A program made the translations under genes and the position numbers. 64,000 nt of DNA. Origin: Hippopus hippopus. Its lineage: Eukaryota > Mollusca > Bivalvia > Cardiida > Cardiidae. The notes beneath the pieces were generated by a model. It worked only from the letters and a program-made list of their open reading frames with translations, was not told where the DNA came from and did not search any database. This document shows, piece by piece, positions 34,387-48,400 of the stretch. The stretch is from contig OX328096.1 in NCBI GenBank assembly GCA_946811185.2, forward strand, positions 23,625,881 through 23,689,880, read 5' to 3'. Each line of letters opens with the position of its first letter. Positions within the stretch are counted from its first letter, which is position 1.

Positions 34387-36308
34387 ATGTTTGGATCCCG
34401 CTCTACATTTGACAAACTTTTAGGTAAAGTCTTTTTGCTGTTTTATGATTCAGACGTTAAATTTTTTCATGATGGATACACAGTAAGTTCCTTGTTACGT
34501 TTCCTCTTTTTGTTCTGAATTGTACAGTACACTTTATGCTGTATATTTTTCTTGAAAATATTTGAAAGTTAAAACACCCAAGAGCTGTGTAATGTGCCAT
34601 ATGTAAGCCGTGGAGGAAATTATATCCTAAAGCATTATAATTAACATAATTATTCAAGGTTCGAAATTCCCATGTATTTACTCGCAAAATGCGAGTCAGA
34701 ATTGGATAATGTGAGCAAAAATTTCAAGCACTCAGTAAAAAATGTGAGTGCAAATTATTGAAGGTCAACAACCAAATCGTAGTTAATTTTACACATGTAT
34801 ACAAATCAGGTAATTCTTTTCCTTCTGGATAAACATTGGTCTTGTCGCACTGAGAATACCCTTCGACAGTTGTTAATAATTTTACATGTTGCCACTATTG
34901 AAGCCTTCGAGTTGTCACTTGTTATCCCAGTTTTGCGGTATTTTTTTTGTACAAAAAAAAAGAAAAAAAAACGGTAAGCAAATTCAATCTCTGATTATAA
35001 AACAGAAATATTTATCAGTCTTTCCAGAAAAGATAATTATCATGCACAAATAACAACAAGAACCAAGTCGGCAGTGGTGGACTCGCTATACATAATAAAC
35101 ATCCTGGAAATTCCCCAGAACATCCGAAGAAATGAGATAGGTCGTTTCTCATACGTCCAGAATCTTACAAAAAATGTCCTGAAATTATAACTCGGGCATA
35201 TAAAGCCATAAGTTATGAGTATAAAATCAAAGTTTTAATCAGACATTCAGTGTCAGTACGGCTAAGTCACTATCAACTCCAATACCCAACCATTTAACTC
35301 TCATACTTTGTTACCCTATGTTGTCAGATATTGTAAATCCAATCTCTTTGATAACCAACTACAATGGCAGGAAAGGAATAAAAATGGATTATGCTACTTA
35401 GTTGGAGATTAGCAGTTCATTTATTAGAAAGATTTGAATTCTGTGTTTTCCCACTTACGTTACCCTATTTATGTTTCAGAGAAAGCTACCAGCCAACTAC
35501 TGCTAGAGCCTGACTGGGATTCAATTTTACAAATTTCTGATTGTATTCGACAAGGGGATGTACAGTAAGCATTGACTATATTACCAGAAGCTTTACTTTT
35601 AAATCTTAAATAAGCCAAAAATTTAAAAAGGGGGATAATTAAAAGCACTAAACTATGGAATATAATATTTTCATGAAAGGTGGCACAAAAGAATGTATAT
35701 ATACTTATAATAGGCAAAGAATATTAAATATTTTGAATGCTCATTGATGTAGTGGGCCTTTGTAATGGGCCTTTCTGAAGGTCTATGGCCCCTAACTCTG
35801 ATATTAAAAGACGGAAGCTGCCGAGATTTGCCAAACAGCTTTTACAAAAACGTTGATGATACACGATATTTACCAATGAGGTAGGGGTCGTAGACCTTAA
35901 TACATGTAAACAAGGTTGGCAAAAAGCCGGTCAATATGAGTATTGACCAGGCGGGCGGTTTTAACCGGTTATAACTGGTCAGTACTGGTCAAAAGTGGTT
36001 GATTGGTGGTCGACTGAAGCGGTTGATTGGGTCAGTTAAATCACTGGCTTACATACCAGTCCTGTTTCTAAATTAGTCTTAAAAGCTCTCCTCCTACATC
36101 CTTTACATGAAGGTATATTAAATTTTATCATCAGTATCATAGTCTTGATCAATAAGGTCCTTTTTTATTTATTCATAATTTAAGAGACATTATTGCTGGT
36201 CAGCTGAAGAGGTTGATTGGTTTGACTTTCCTATTTGAACTTGCATATGCTTCGGTTCTTTTCAACCAAACAATTTTCTATCTATCATCATCTTAGATAA
36301 TTGTTTAT

Positions 36309-36404
<96 letters not shown>

Positions 36405-39400
36405 CCCCCCCCACACACACACAGACACACTTATGTTTTAAAAATATAGATTATTTAAATTATGTCTTTTATCATAGAAGCTCAAAGGTAGCATCAAAAA
36501 GCAGCTAATATATAATTTTAATGTAAAATTACAGAAAAAAGTGTCACCCGTAAGCAAACATGTGAAATACACCTGCCATTAATCTTTAGGAATATTGAGG
36601 TATTACTCGAACAAATTGACATGAAATAAATGACCTCTATTACCGTATATGACATAGATCTAAGACGCACTTTCAGTGCAGTCTGATCTTGATGTATGTC
36701 ATTCGCAAAAAGCTTTTTATTTTGACTATGGTACTGAAAGGGTCAAACCAGACATTTACCGTTAACAGAATGTCCCTTCCGCCCGAGTATATGAGATGGT
36801 AAAGATATTCAATCTCTAATTATTCTTTGCATAAAGGTCAATTTCAGGTCAATTTGTTCATGTAATACACATGAAGAAGGCTGAAACTGATTAACCAAAC
36901 AATGGTTAAGGATACATTAATGTCTTTGAAGTATATATTTAAGTGCCTTCCCACACCTTTAGATTGCTGTCAAAACATTAAAAGTTGTAGAAGTTGCCCC
37001 TTTCTACCCCAGTGGGTGTGGCTAGAATTTAATTACCAAAGTGACCAATCATGTGTCCCTATTTGGGGTATTATACTTGACACCAGGCCTTATTCCTAAA
37101 GTGTGAAATATTGACTTATATGCAATCAAGATATTTTATCATCAAGCAATTACCTAAGGTGTCAAAAATGAAACCTACAGACCCTATTATGAGCCTCTAC
37201 AGTTATGGAAAACTGGCAAAAGCCAGCTGATGAGTACCGTTGGCAGGGATAAAAAAGTTTTTTTGTTCAAGTAAACTCTTACATATTGATGAATTCAACC
37301 GAATTGAAAACCAAAAAAAAAAGCCACAATAAATCATCCACTTAATAGCATGACTGTCCCCTTAAAACTCATCTGACCATGGAAATTTCCATATGACCAC
37401 TACAAATATTCATCGACCACTATTAACCAGTACTGATCACTTCTGGAGTATTGACCGGGGCGCTTTTAAGCGTTTAAAACCGCCGGTTAAAACCGCCCCT
37501 GGTTTTGACTGCCCAACCTTGCATGTATGGCATATATATGTGATAAAAAAGTATTGGATTAATTTCACTTTATAATTTATCATGGTACTAATCAGCAACA
37601 TGTATTACCTTTTTATTTTCAGACCAAAGCAAGCTGTAATTGCCATCAGACGTAAAATAGGATCAGAAAATCCGCATGTTTCTTTATATGCTCTCCAGGT
37701 AAGCCTTTTGTAATCAAGAATCTGTCTTTTGGGCTCTGAGTGGCCAGTTATATTTCATTACAGTATCAAGTTCTTTGATTAATCAGATGTAATAGATGTT
37801 GGAAATCAGATACTGGGAAGATAAGAGAAACCACATTTCCTACAGAAGAAAACATTAACTTAGTTTCCAATAGCAACAAAATTGCTTAAGTTCTGAGACT
37901 TCCTTGCAAGATTTGGCTATGAATATGTGGAAATATTGTTTCAAAAGAAGAAAATGCTTATCTTGAACACATCGTCTTTTGTCAAGTTGTTTCAAAAGTG
38001 GTTTGCTTGGAAACAAAATGAATGGTCATTTTCAGGAGCTACCGGTAATATTCCAAAAAAAAAAGTAGAACTTCATGATACGTAAATGAGGAGACCAATG
38101 GAGAGATGGCAGAGTTATTTGTGTGCTGCTGGTTACCATATGTGTACAAGCCATTCTCTGTAAAAAGGGGGATTAGTGCATCTTTGTGAGGCATTATATC
38201 ATGCAAGTCATCACATAATTAGGGATCTGTAAAATTTATTTTGTCTGACAATTGACTGAAGCTGGAGTTAGAATGGTCTTTGAATGTATGTATAGAATTT
38301 GCATGTTTAAATTTCAATTTGCAGACTGTGAAGGCTGACATGGGTTGGTATGTTTTACAGATGCATTAAGCCCCCTTTTCAGAGAGCATGACTGATATAT
38401 AGAAGTGTATCAGTGAAGTAAAAATTGTCATAGGTTAAACTTTTTTTAGTTTTTTTTTTAAAGGTATCTACTGCAAATTTGCTGCAAGAGGAAATGAGCC
38501 AACCAAAGTTGTGTGCTATTTATTTGTAGGTATTAGAGTCATGTATGAAAAATTGTGGATCCACTCTGCACAGTGAAGTTGCAACGAAGGAGTGTATGGA
38601 ATTTTTGAAAAATCTTGTCAGTGTAAGTATGCCCCTGGAGCACTGGGTATCTTTGGAATTGGCAAGCAGTGTTTCTCCTAGCTTTAAATTTTTGAGGGTC
38701 ATTTGTGACCCCTATTCCTAATTTTTGGGGGTCATACAAAAATCTTGAGGGTCACCTTTTTAACTCTTTATTAAACGACAACATTTTGGAATTGACAAAT
38801 TTGAAAGCATTTGCAGAAGACACATTAGATGTTGCTAAAATGATGATTTTTCTCTTCAATAGAAAAGAAAACATTGTTGAAAAAGGAGAAAATGCTGGTT
38901 ACCAGCATTTTGTCCTTTTTCCACAATGTTTTCAAAAGCTTTCTTCCTGAGGGTCGTTAAAAGTCGGGATTGTGTGGTAAAGAGTTAAATGCCTTTTTAA
39001 AGCTACTTAAATTCACCTTTTGGGACCTTTCCCTGTATTCCGCTGACTCGGAACTGACAAGACCCAGATATTTGTTGCATTTGTTGATTTTTCATTTTTT
39101 TTTTTTTTTCCACCTTTTTGAGGTGTTTGCTTGTGGAAGGGACAATAAAACAGTCTGCAAGTCCTTTCTGTTTTTGTTTTTTGGTTTAGATCTACCTGCT
39201 ATTCTGTTTCGGAAAGCGTCTAGAATACACAGACCGTACACATTTAAAACAGGGTGACAAATTGACCTTCCTATAGTTATTCCGTACCTAGTTAATTATT
39301 ACTAAACAAAAGCTTCAAATTTGTGACCGTGTCAGAGAAGCCAGTTGGTAGCAATTCATGTTCTTTAATTCTTTTTTGTGCACTACTGGTAGATATTTAT

Positions 39401-42400
39401 CGATAAATTATCAATAAAATCGGTTTCAGACACTGGGCTCCGTATCATAGACTTTAAGTATAAAATAATCATGGCGTACGAAATCTTTCTCTGCATACGA
39501 GCTTATTTTGCCCCTTAGGGCTCAACCTCATGGTGTGCATTATAAACTATTGTTTTGATTGAACTGATACTTTGTGGTTGCGTCAGAAAAGACGCACATG
39601 ACAAATTTTGGTGGGTTAGCTGAGAAATTATTGCATCAAAAACGCAAGAAACGCACTCTGGGAGAAACACTGGGCAAGATTTTGAGGGTTTAGGATGACA
39701 TTCAGGGCTTGTATTTAAAAAACTTGGATTTATGTTCAACTGAGTTTGTGCTCAAACTTTAGATTTCATTAGCTCTTTACCAGATGACAAAATTGTAGAC
39801 TTGTCTAAATTGAAAGCATTTGACAGATGTCACATTTGATTTTATTCAAATGATGTGATTTATCTTTGGAAGGATAGAAAAACATTATGGGAAAAGGAGA
39901 AAATGCTGGTTTCCAGCATTTTCTCCTTTTCCCACATTGTTTTGAACAGCTTTCTTACTTGGGATTGTTAAAACTGGAGATTGTGTGGTAAAGGGTTAAA
40001 TGATTCAAATTCTTATTCGGTAAGACAGAGGAAAGGAAAACTCTTAGATGTGAAGCTCTCGGGTGTTTTTTTTTCCTCCTTTTCAGAGTATTTTCTCTCT
40101 GAGGCTTAAACTGAAAAGTCAAAACTGTCCTGGAAACCAGCATTTTCCTCTTTTCCCACAATATTTAACTCCATCATTTTAGCCACCGGTAACTTTTCAT
40201 CTGCAAATACTTTAAATTTGGGGATGTCTGAAAATTTGTTTTTTTGGTAAGGAGTTAATTGAAAGTCAAATCCCTTTTTGTGAGAACAACTCTTCAATGA
40301 AATTATCCACTTGCTTAAATATGGTGTTCATTGCATGTACAAAGGGAGTTGTATCAAAGAACTAAACTGACAGCATAGGTTGTAATATAGCATAAATTGT
40401 TAGAATGTATACATGATCATGTGTACCTGAATACTTTTTTGTTGTAGACAAGAGGTGACCCAGTAAAAGGAAAAATTCTAGAACTGATACAAATTTGGTC
40501 TCACGCCTTCAGAAACGAGCCCAACTACAAAATTGTTCAGGATACATTTAATCTTATGAAACTGGAAGGTAAGCAGAATAACCTTGTGATGGGATATTCT
40601 TTTATCCTATACGAAACGACAAAATTTTAGACTTGTCCAAATTGAAGGGATTCACTGATGACAATTAGATGTGTCCTAAATAGTTGATAACCTGTATTTT
40701 CTACTTTTACCACAATGTTTATTACATTTTAGACTGATCTCATCATTTTACTGGTTAAAATTTTAGATTTGTCCAAGTAGAAGGAATTAGCAGATGACAA
40801 ATTGAATGTGTTCTAAATGGGTGGTTACCATCATTTTCTCTTTTACCCACAATGTTTTTGAAAGCCTTCTGCCTCAGATTCGTTCAAACATGTGAATGTA
40901 TGGTAAATGGTTAAAGAAAAGTCACAATAGCTATTTTTAAATTATTAATTCCTTCCTTTCTAGGTCATTCTTTTCCCCAACTGAAGGAGTCTGATGCCAT
41001 GTTTTCGGCAGAAAAAGCACCTGAATGGAAGGATGCAGACTGTTGTTCTAGATGTAGGACACAATTCTCAATGATGCTTAGAAAGGTAAGACAATATGCC
41101 TGTACTCACCAACCATTCATAATGTTGTTTTAACCCTTTTAGGCCAAAATTAGGTTTTTGCAGACAACATGTATCAAAGTGCAGTCTGATCTTGGATATA
41201 TACTTAGTTAAGCCTATAAGATAAAAATCCTGTCTGACTTTCAGAGGCTTCAGCCATCTATAGAGAAAAAGTTAATACATGTACTGAATTTCAAAACTAG
41301 ACATGTTATTGTCTGTTGTTTTGATGACTAGTTTTTGAGTATGAAATTGAATTTAAATGTTTCATGTATTGAATACAGATACTGTTCTTATCCATATACA
41401 GTAAAATCTCATTTATTCTACAGAGAGAAATGCACAATGAAGTTTGAAATAGCATTTCTTTACAGATTGGATGAAATCACTTGGAAATTCAATTTTTGAC
41501 CATTTAAAAGGGCTGTAGACTAGTCACATACTTATTTTTAATTCAAATATAAGTAGAAAAACATGAATAAAACACGAGGATTTACCAGGTCTTTTGTATT
41601 GTCCTTTAAGATTCTGCTAGTTAAGCTGTAACTGCATAGCAAGCGATAAGTATATTTTTGGTTGGCTTAACTCTTTACCAAACTACACAATGTTGGACTA
41701 GACTAAATTCAATGCATTTGCAGACGACAAATTAAATGTAGCTCAAATGATGATTTCTGTACTTGACAGGGTAGAAAGCATTGTGGGAAAAGAAGAAAAT
41801 GCTGGTTACCAGCATTTTCTCCTTTTCCCATGATGTTTTCAAAAGCTTTCTCCTTCAGGGTCGTTAAAACAAGAAATTGTTTGGTAAAGGGTTAAGAGCA
41901 CAGATGCAAGAGTTACTGTCAATGCTTTTGAGGGTCATGAGTTCGACTCCACAAGGGGCATTTTTTTTCCAGCATTGTTATCTTTGTTTCATTCTAGCAC
42001 CATTGTAGAGCCTGCGGTGATGTAGTTTGTGGAAAGTGTTCATCAAAATCTTCTATTATTCCAAAGTTTGGGATAGAAAGGGAAGTTAGAGTATGTGACT
42101 CCTGCTATGAGAAACTCAACAAGTGAGTAATATTTCAGCACCAGTGTATTGCATGATTTTATTTACTTTTAGTATGCCAGTCATTGAAATTTTTTGTTAC
42201 ATGCCAATATATTATTTACTTTTAGTATGCCAATCATTGAAATTTTTTGTTAATACCAATACATTATCTGACTAAAATACGGATGTTATCTGAAATAGAT
42301 ATAAAACAGACCAGAACACATTTTCTGTATCAAGCTTGTACTATGTGCAGATTTTTCCATATCACGCATGAACTCTTTGTGGTACATTTACTTCTATGTA

Positions 42401-45400
42401 TTCATTTTCGGCTCTGTCCTTCAGATCCAGAAAATGAAATTTATTCTGTAATGTTTTTTAGCTCTTCTGGCTGGAAGCCAGCAGAGCTTCTGTCATGGCA
42501 TGGTTTACATCATCCGTCTGTCTGTTTGTCTGTCCATCTGTCTGTTAGTCTTTTTCTTGTTTAAGCGATGAAGTCTGTATTTTTGATCAGATTTTATTGA
42601 AACTTGCACAGCCTGTTTATATTATCAATAGCTTGAAGCCTTTTGATTCTGAAAAAAAAAATATGACAATCAGTAAGGGAAAAGTAGCCATTTCAAGTTG
42701 AAAATTTGCATTTCTTTTTACATGATAAATTCCACATTTGTGGTTGGACTTCCATGAAACTTGCACTGTTGCTTTATATCATCAAAAGCTTACATCCTAT
42801 TGATTTGGAAAAAAAAATCTGTCTAATAGTAAGGGAAAAGTAGCCATTTAAAGTTGAAAAATAACATTTCTTGTTTACACAATAAAGTGCATATCTGATC
42901 AGATGAACTTGGACAGCTGCTCTTTAACATGAATAGCTTGAAACATATTGATTTTGAAAAAAAATATCAGACAATAAGTATTAGGGAAAAGTAGCCATTC
43001 AAAGGAGAAAATATACATTTCTTGTTAATGTGATTAAGTCGGCATTTTTCTTTCATTTGTTTTGAAACCTGCACTGTTAATTTGTATCATCCCTTTCAGA
43101 AAAGAAGAAAATTCAGGTATAAGTTTGTGAAAAGCAGCCATTTGATGACTTAGTCTTGTTTACTCAACACAGTCCATATCATTGGTCACATTTCTTCGAA
43201 ATTTGCAGAAACTGTTTTATACAATGATTATGAATACTGAAATCCTATCAAATTTTGCTGGATTCCAAACTATTGGTTTTGAGAAATTGCACTGCATTTA
43301 TTTTACTATCTGTTCAATTCACTATATCCTGAAACTGGTACATAGCACAATATTTTTCCCAAGCCACTGGCTGCCTTCCCAGATAATCATCATCAGAACA
43401 ATGATCAAGGATGAGAGAAGAAGAGTCCTGTTGCAATGACTAAGATGAATCCTTGGAAAAAAAATTTCGGAGCTGTGGGTTTGAAGCAGCAGCCTCCGGT
43501 TTCAAGTCCTGTGCTCTACCAACTGTGCTACTGGACTGAGCCATGCCAGAGTAAATTCTCCTTTTGTCACACTGTTTGCAGGGAGAATGACTGCTGTGGG
43601 AGGACTTTTTAGTACTATCAGGGTTTTCCATGACCCCCTGTTTCTTTGAATTTTGACCCCCACATTTTCAAAATGATCCCCAAATTCATATGTGTGCCTT
43701 CATTTTCTTCATTTGAAGGGGGTCAAATGACCCCCAAATCAGAAAGTCAAGGGAAAACCCTGTACTATTGAAAGAGTTTTTCTTTTTAAATTCTAGGGGA
43801 ACTGGAGGAAAGAGTAGTGAAGATGACTTACCTGCAGAATACCTGAACAGTCCTCTCTCAAAACAGTCACAGGTACTTTTAGTGTTTTTGTTTAGGTTTT
43901 CATATGTTTTCCTTATTGAGAGAACACTCACCAAATAAGTTCATTTTTACTTAGGTCAGATTTCTGGTTGGCTGCTGCTTTATATGCTTTCAAAAGTGTC
44001 GAAGTTGTCACTTGGGAAAGGATTAAAGTGGCCGGATGTATAAAATTCTGCACAATATTATAAAACTTAAGGTAGGTTTTGTACATGCCATAAAAGTATT
44101 GCATTATCGTAAGTCTGATGATCTGTTGAAGTATGGTTAGTCAAAGTTCCAGTCACTGGCCAAACAGTGAATATAAATACTAGAATTAATGTGGGCAAAC
44201 TTATGGTAATTGCAATACTTCTAATTGTTTAAATGAAATTTGCCTGCATTTTATACACATAATTCTTTACATTTGGCAACTAATGGGCCTAAAGCCTTTT
44301 ACCACAAAGTTCAGAGTTTTAATGTCCCTTAGAAAAAAAAAAAGCTTTTAAAAACATTGTTGGAAAACAAGAAAATACTGATAACCAGTATTTTCTTCTT
44401 ATCCCATAATTTTTCAAACCTTTCAAAGACAAATCCATCATTTGTGTCATATTAAGTTGTCTGTTTTTGCTTTCAATTTAGTCTAGTCTAAAAATTTGTT
44501 GTTTGGTAAAGGCTAAAGAGTGTTATTGACCCTGAGAAAGAAGGCTTTTTAAAACATAGTGGAAAAAGGAGAAAATGCTGGTAACCAGCAATGTTTTCTA
44601 CCATTTCAGAGAAAAGAAAAAAAAAAATTATTTGAGCAAGATTTAATGTGGCATCTGCAAATGCTTTTAGTTTGGAGGAATGTAAAAGTTTGTCAGTTGA
44701 TAAAGAGTTTACAAGCTTAGTTCCATCTTCTTATCGAAGTTAAGTAGTTGTTTTGGAAACTGTTGTCCTTGCAGGAGATATTACTACAATATTACTAAAA
44801 CCATAATTTAAGCCTTTCCTAATGGGTAACTGTAGATGGTTCAAAACTGAGAGCATTAGCAGACAGCAGATTTAGGATTAGTATTATTTAGCTTTCGTGG
44901 GACAGTATTTTCAAAGGCCCTTTTGCTTTTTGATCAACAAAACATAGGACTCTTTTGTAAGTGATTAGTTGATTTTATACAGATATTACACAAAGGTATT
45001 TTCAAAGTTATCTGCTACAAATTTGTGTTCCAGGGTAATAAGGTAAAAATGTGTGTAGAGTTGTGTACTGATCATTACGCTGCCTTTCTTCCTGTCTAGG
45101 TACCTCCTCAGAAATCTGAGGCAGAAATACAAGAAGAAGAGGAGCTACAACTGGCCTTAGCTTTGTCTAAGAGTGAAGAGGAATCTAAGGCCAAAGAGGT
45201 ACTCAACTTTTTATCCCCCGCCAAAGGCAGAGGGATATAGTTTTAGCATTGTCCATCCGTCCGTCCGTCCATCCATCCGTCTGTCCGTCCGTGTATCCGT
45301 CCGGGAGAATATCTCCAATACCGTTGGATGGAATTTCATGAAACTTCATACATGTGTACAATAACCCATTCCGCCTACATACTTTTTTTCTTTTTTTGAT

Positions 45401-48400
45401 TCGATGAAAAATGGCTAACTGGGAGCGATTTTAAGTTACACAGTCAAGCCAATTTTTCAGCGGGGGATATCATTTCAACGAAATTGCTTGTTCTGGTCTA
45501 TTCTTTGAAAGGAAACCATTCTTTACTTAAAAATTCATCCCAGGTATAGGACGTTAGATTAAGTCTTTAAACTTTTTACCAAACGACAAGGTTTAAGACT
45601 GGTCCAAATCCAAAATAGGTGCAGAAGAAAGATTAAATCTGGCTAGAATAAAGGAATTTGTCTTTGAAATGATTGAAAACATTGTGGGAAATAGAGAAAA
45701 TACTGTTTACCTGCTTTTTTCTTTTTTCTAGAATAGTTTTAAAAGTCTTTATATTCAGAGTCATTTAAACTTTTGATCATGTAGTTCAGGGTTAAGCCTG
45801 GTGTCCAGAAACATTCGTCTTTTTAACCCTTTACCACACCGCAAAATTTAAGACCTATCTAAATTGAAAGCATTTGCAGACGACAATTTCATAGTGGCTC
45901 AAATGACGCAACTTTTCTTTGATAGGGTAGAAAACTTCGTAGGAAAAGGAGAAAATGCTGGTTACCAGCATTTTCTCCTTTTCCCACAATGTTTTCAAAA
46001 GGCCTCTTCTTCAGGGGTGTTAAAAGGCGTCATTGTGTGGTAAAGGGTTAAAGCAACTGTATGTAATGTGATTGCAACAATCACCTCTTCATGTCTTTCT
46101 TTGATTTAACCACTGCACAGCTACAACTCTTCAGTGCTATGCCTATAGGCTGTGCCTCACTGACCAGCGATGCAATGGACTTAAAACAAGGATTACAAAT
46201 CCAAAGTATTAACTCTTTATCCAACAGCAAAACATTGGAATAGTCCAAGTTGAAAGCATCTGCAGACAATAAATGTAACTTAAATGGTAGGAATTTGTTT
46301 TAGAAACGATAGATAACATAGTTGGGAAAGGAGAAAATGGTTTCCAGCATTTTGTTCTTTTTCAGGATTGTAAAACATGGGATTGTGTGATAATTGGCGA
46401 ATCAATGAGCCACAGAGTAGTTTAAGTTTGTGTATGGCTTTGAAGGACAAGATTTGATTTTGTTTCTTCAGAATCTTAGACTTGTTATATACATGATTCT
46501 TGATAAATACTCATTTTTTTCAGAGAGAACGTTTGAGAAATAATTATGGTATTTACGGAGGTGTGAATGGAGTGAAAGAAACAACCAGTGCTCCTGCACC
46601 AGTACAGACGTACCAGCCTCCTGTAAGTTGGATTTAGTTTCTGGCTCTTTTCCTTTCTTTTAGAGATACTGTCTGGATTTCTGCATATGACATCTGGAGC
46701 ATTAACCCGTTAACACACAAGCTAATATCAGACTATATCAAATACTTGTACAACTTATTCAAAGTAGAATCCATTGATCAAAAGGAATATGTATTGTAAT
46801 GCTTTGAATGCCATGGAAAACACAGCAAAAAAAAAAGGACAAATTGCCCAATTAAATGTCCCTTTTCCAACAAAGTTAGTCATAATATATATCAATTGCA
46901 GTGGCGTAGAGACACATTTACAAACTTTAGTTTGTCAGATTTTTCTTAAGTTTTGAATAGTGTAAAAATTTTTCTCTTCAAGAATTTTATGAAATAAAAT
47001 ATTAACTCTTTACCAAACGACAAAATTTTAGAATTGTCCAAATTGAAAACATTTGCAAAAGACAAAATAAACGTGACTCAAAAATTGAAACTTGACTTTA
47101 GAAGAGTAGAAAAGATTGTGGGAAAAGGAGAAAATGCTGGTTACCAGCATTTTCTCCTTTTCCCACAATGTTTTCAGAAGGCTTCTTCCTCTGGGTCTTA
47201 AAAACCAGGGATTGTTTGGTAAAGGGTTAAGTTAATTTCACATGAGCCATGCTCTGGCATAAAGGAATTTTATGCATCTATATGATGCATTTTACCAAGC
47301 AAGTCATCACACAATTATGAATCCATATTGTCTGACAACCAACTTATTTTTGAGGTAGAATGGTCCTTGGACATGTACAAAATTTACCAACAGCAAAAAG
47401 GTCAGACTACTCAGGCTTACTTGGGATGATACTCTTTGCAGACACATTAAATCATTTTCCCAGAGCATGGCTCATATTTTTTTGTCACTAGTATAGTCTT
47501 CAACTTTATCTCTTTGTGAACAGGAGGTCGAGGGTTCGATCCCCGGCTCGGCCAATTTCTTTCCGAGGATTGATGATATTCATTGCAACAGGATTCATTC
47601 CTCTCCCACCGCTGATCATTGTTTCAATGATGGTTATGTGGGAAAGCAGCCAGTGGCTTTGAAAGAATATTGTGCGGAGTACTGGTAACAGAAACTGCAG
47701 GAAAGCATGGATAGGTGCAATGGCTGCCACGATATAATTGAAATAATGTTGAAAATAGCATTAAACACCATTCAATCTATCAATCAATCAATCAGTCAAC
47801 TTTATCTCTGCCCTTCAAATTTGACTGCATAAAGCAAATTTTTCAATACATAGACTTTCAAGGTTATTCCTGTGTTTATGTATTACAAGATAGTCAGGCC
47901 ATTTCCCATAGATATTTAAATAAGTTGTAGAACAACAGTGCTTGTGTAAATTATTTGTTTAACCCATGACGTGTTGAACAATTGATATGCAGTTTTTTTT
48001 TAAAAAACAAAAAGGATTGAGTTATTTTTAGGCTAATATCTTAGACAAAATATTGCCCAAGCTCTTAGATCCAAGATCAGGCTGTTTGTATGTTAGTTTG
48101 TCTATTCTGACCAAAAAAAAAAAAACCAGTGGAAGTTTCAAATAGAAATATTAGGGTTAATTGTGCAATTACATGGAACTATAAGGAATAATTATGTCAA
48201 CATACGTTTGATACATAGATTGAATCAGCTCCAATGATAGATACAGCTGACATGGATCCAGAGCTGGCGAGATATCTCAACAGGAATTATTGGCAACAAA
48301 GAGCTGACAGTACCGGAAGTAAATCTACTGCCTCTACCACTGTCTCCATCACCCAACCTTCTGCACCAGTGGCTCAGACTGAACCTAGAAATACTTATGG

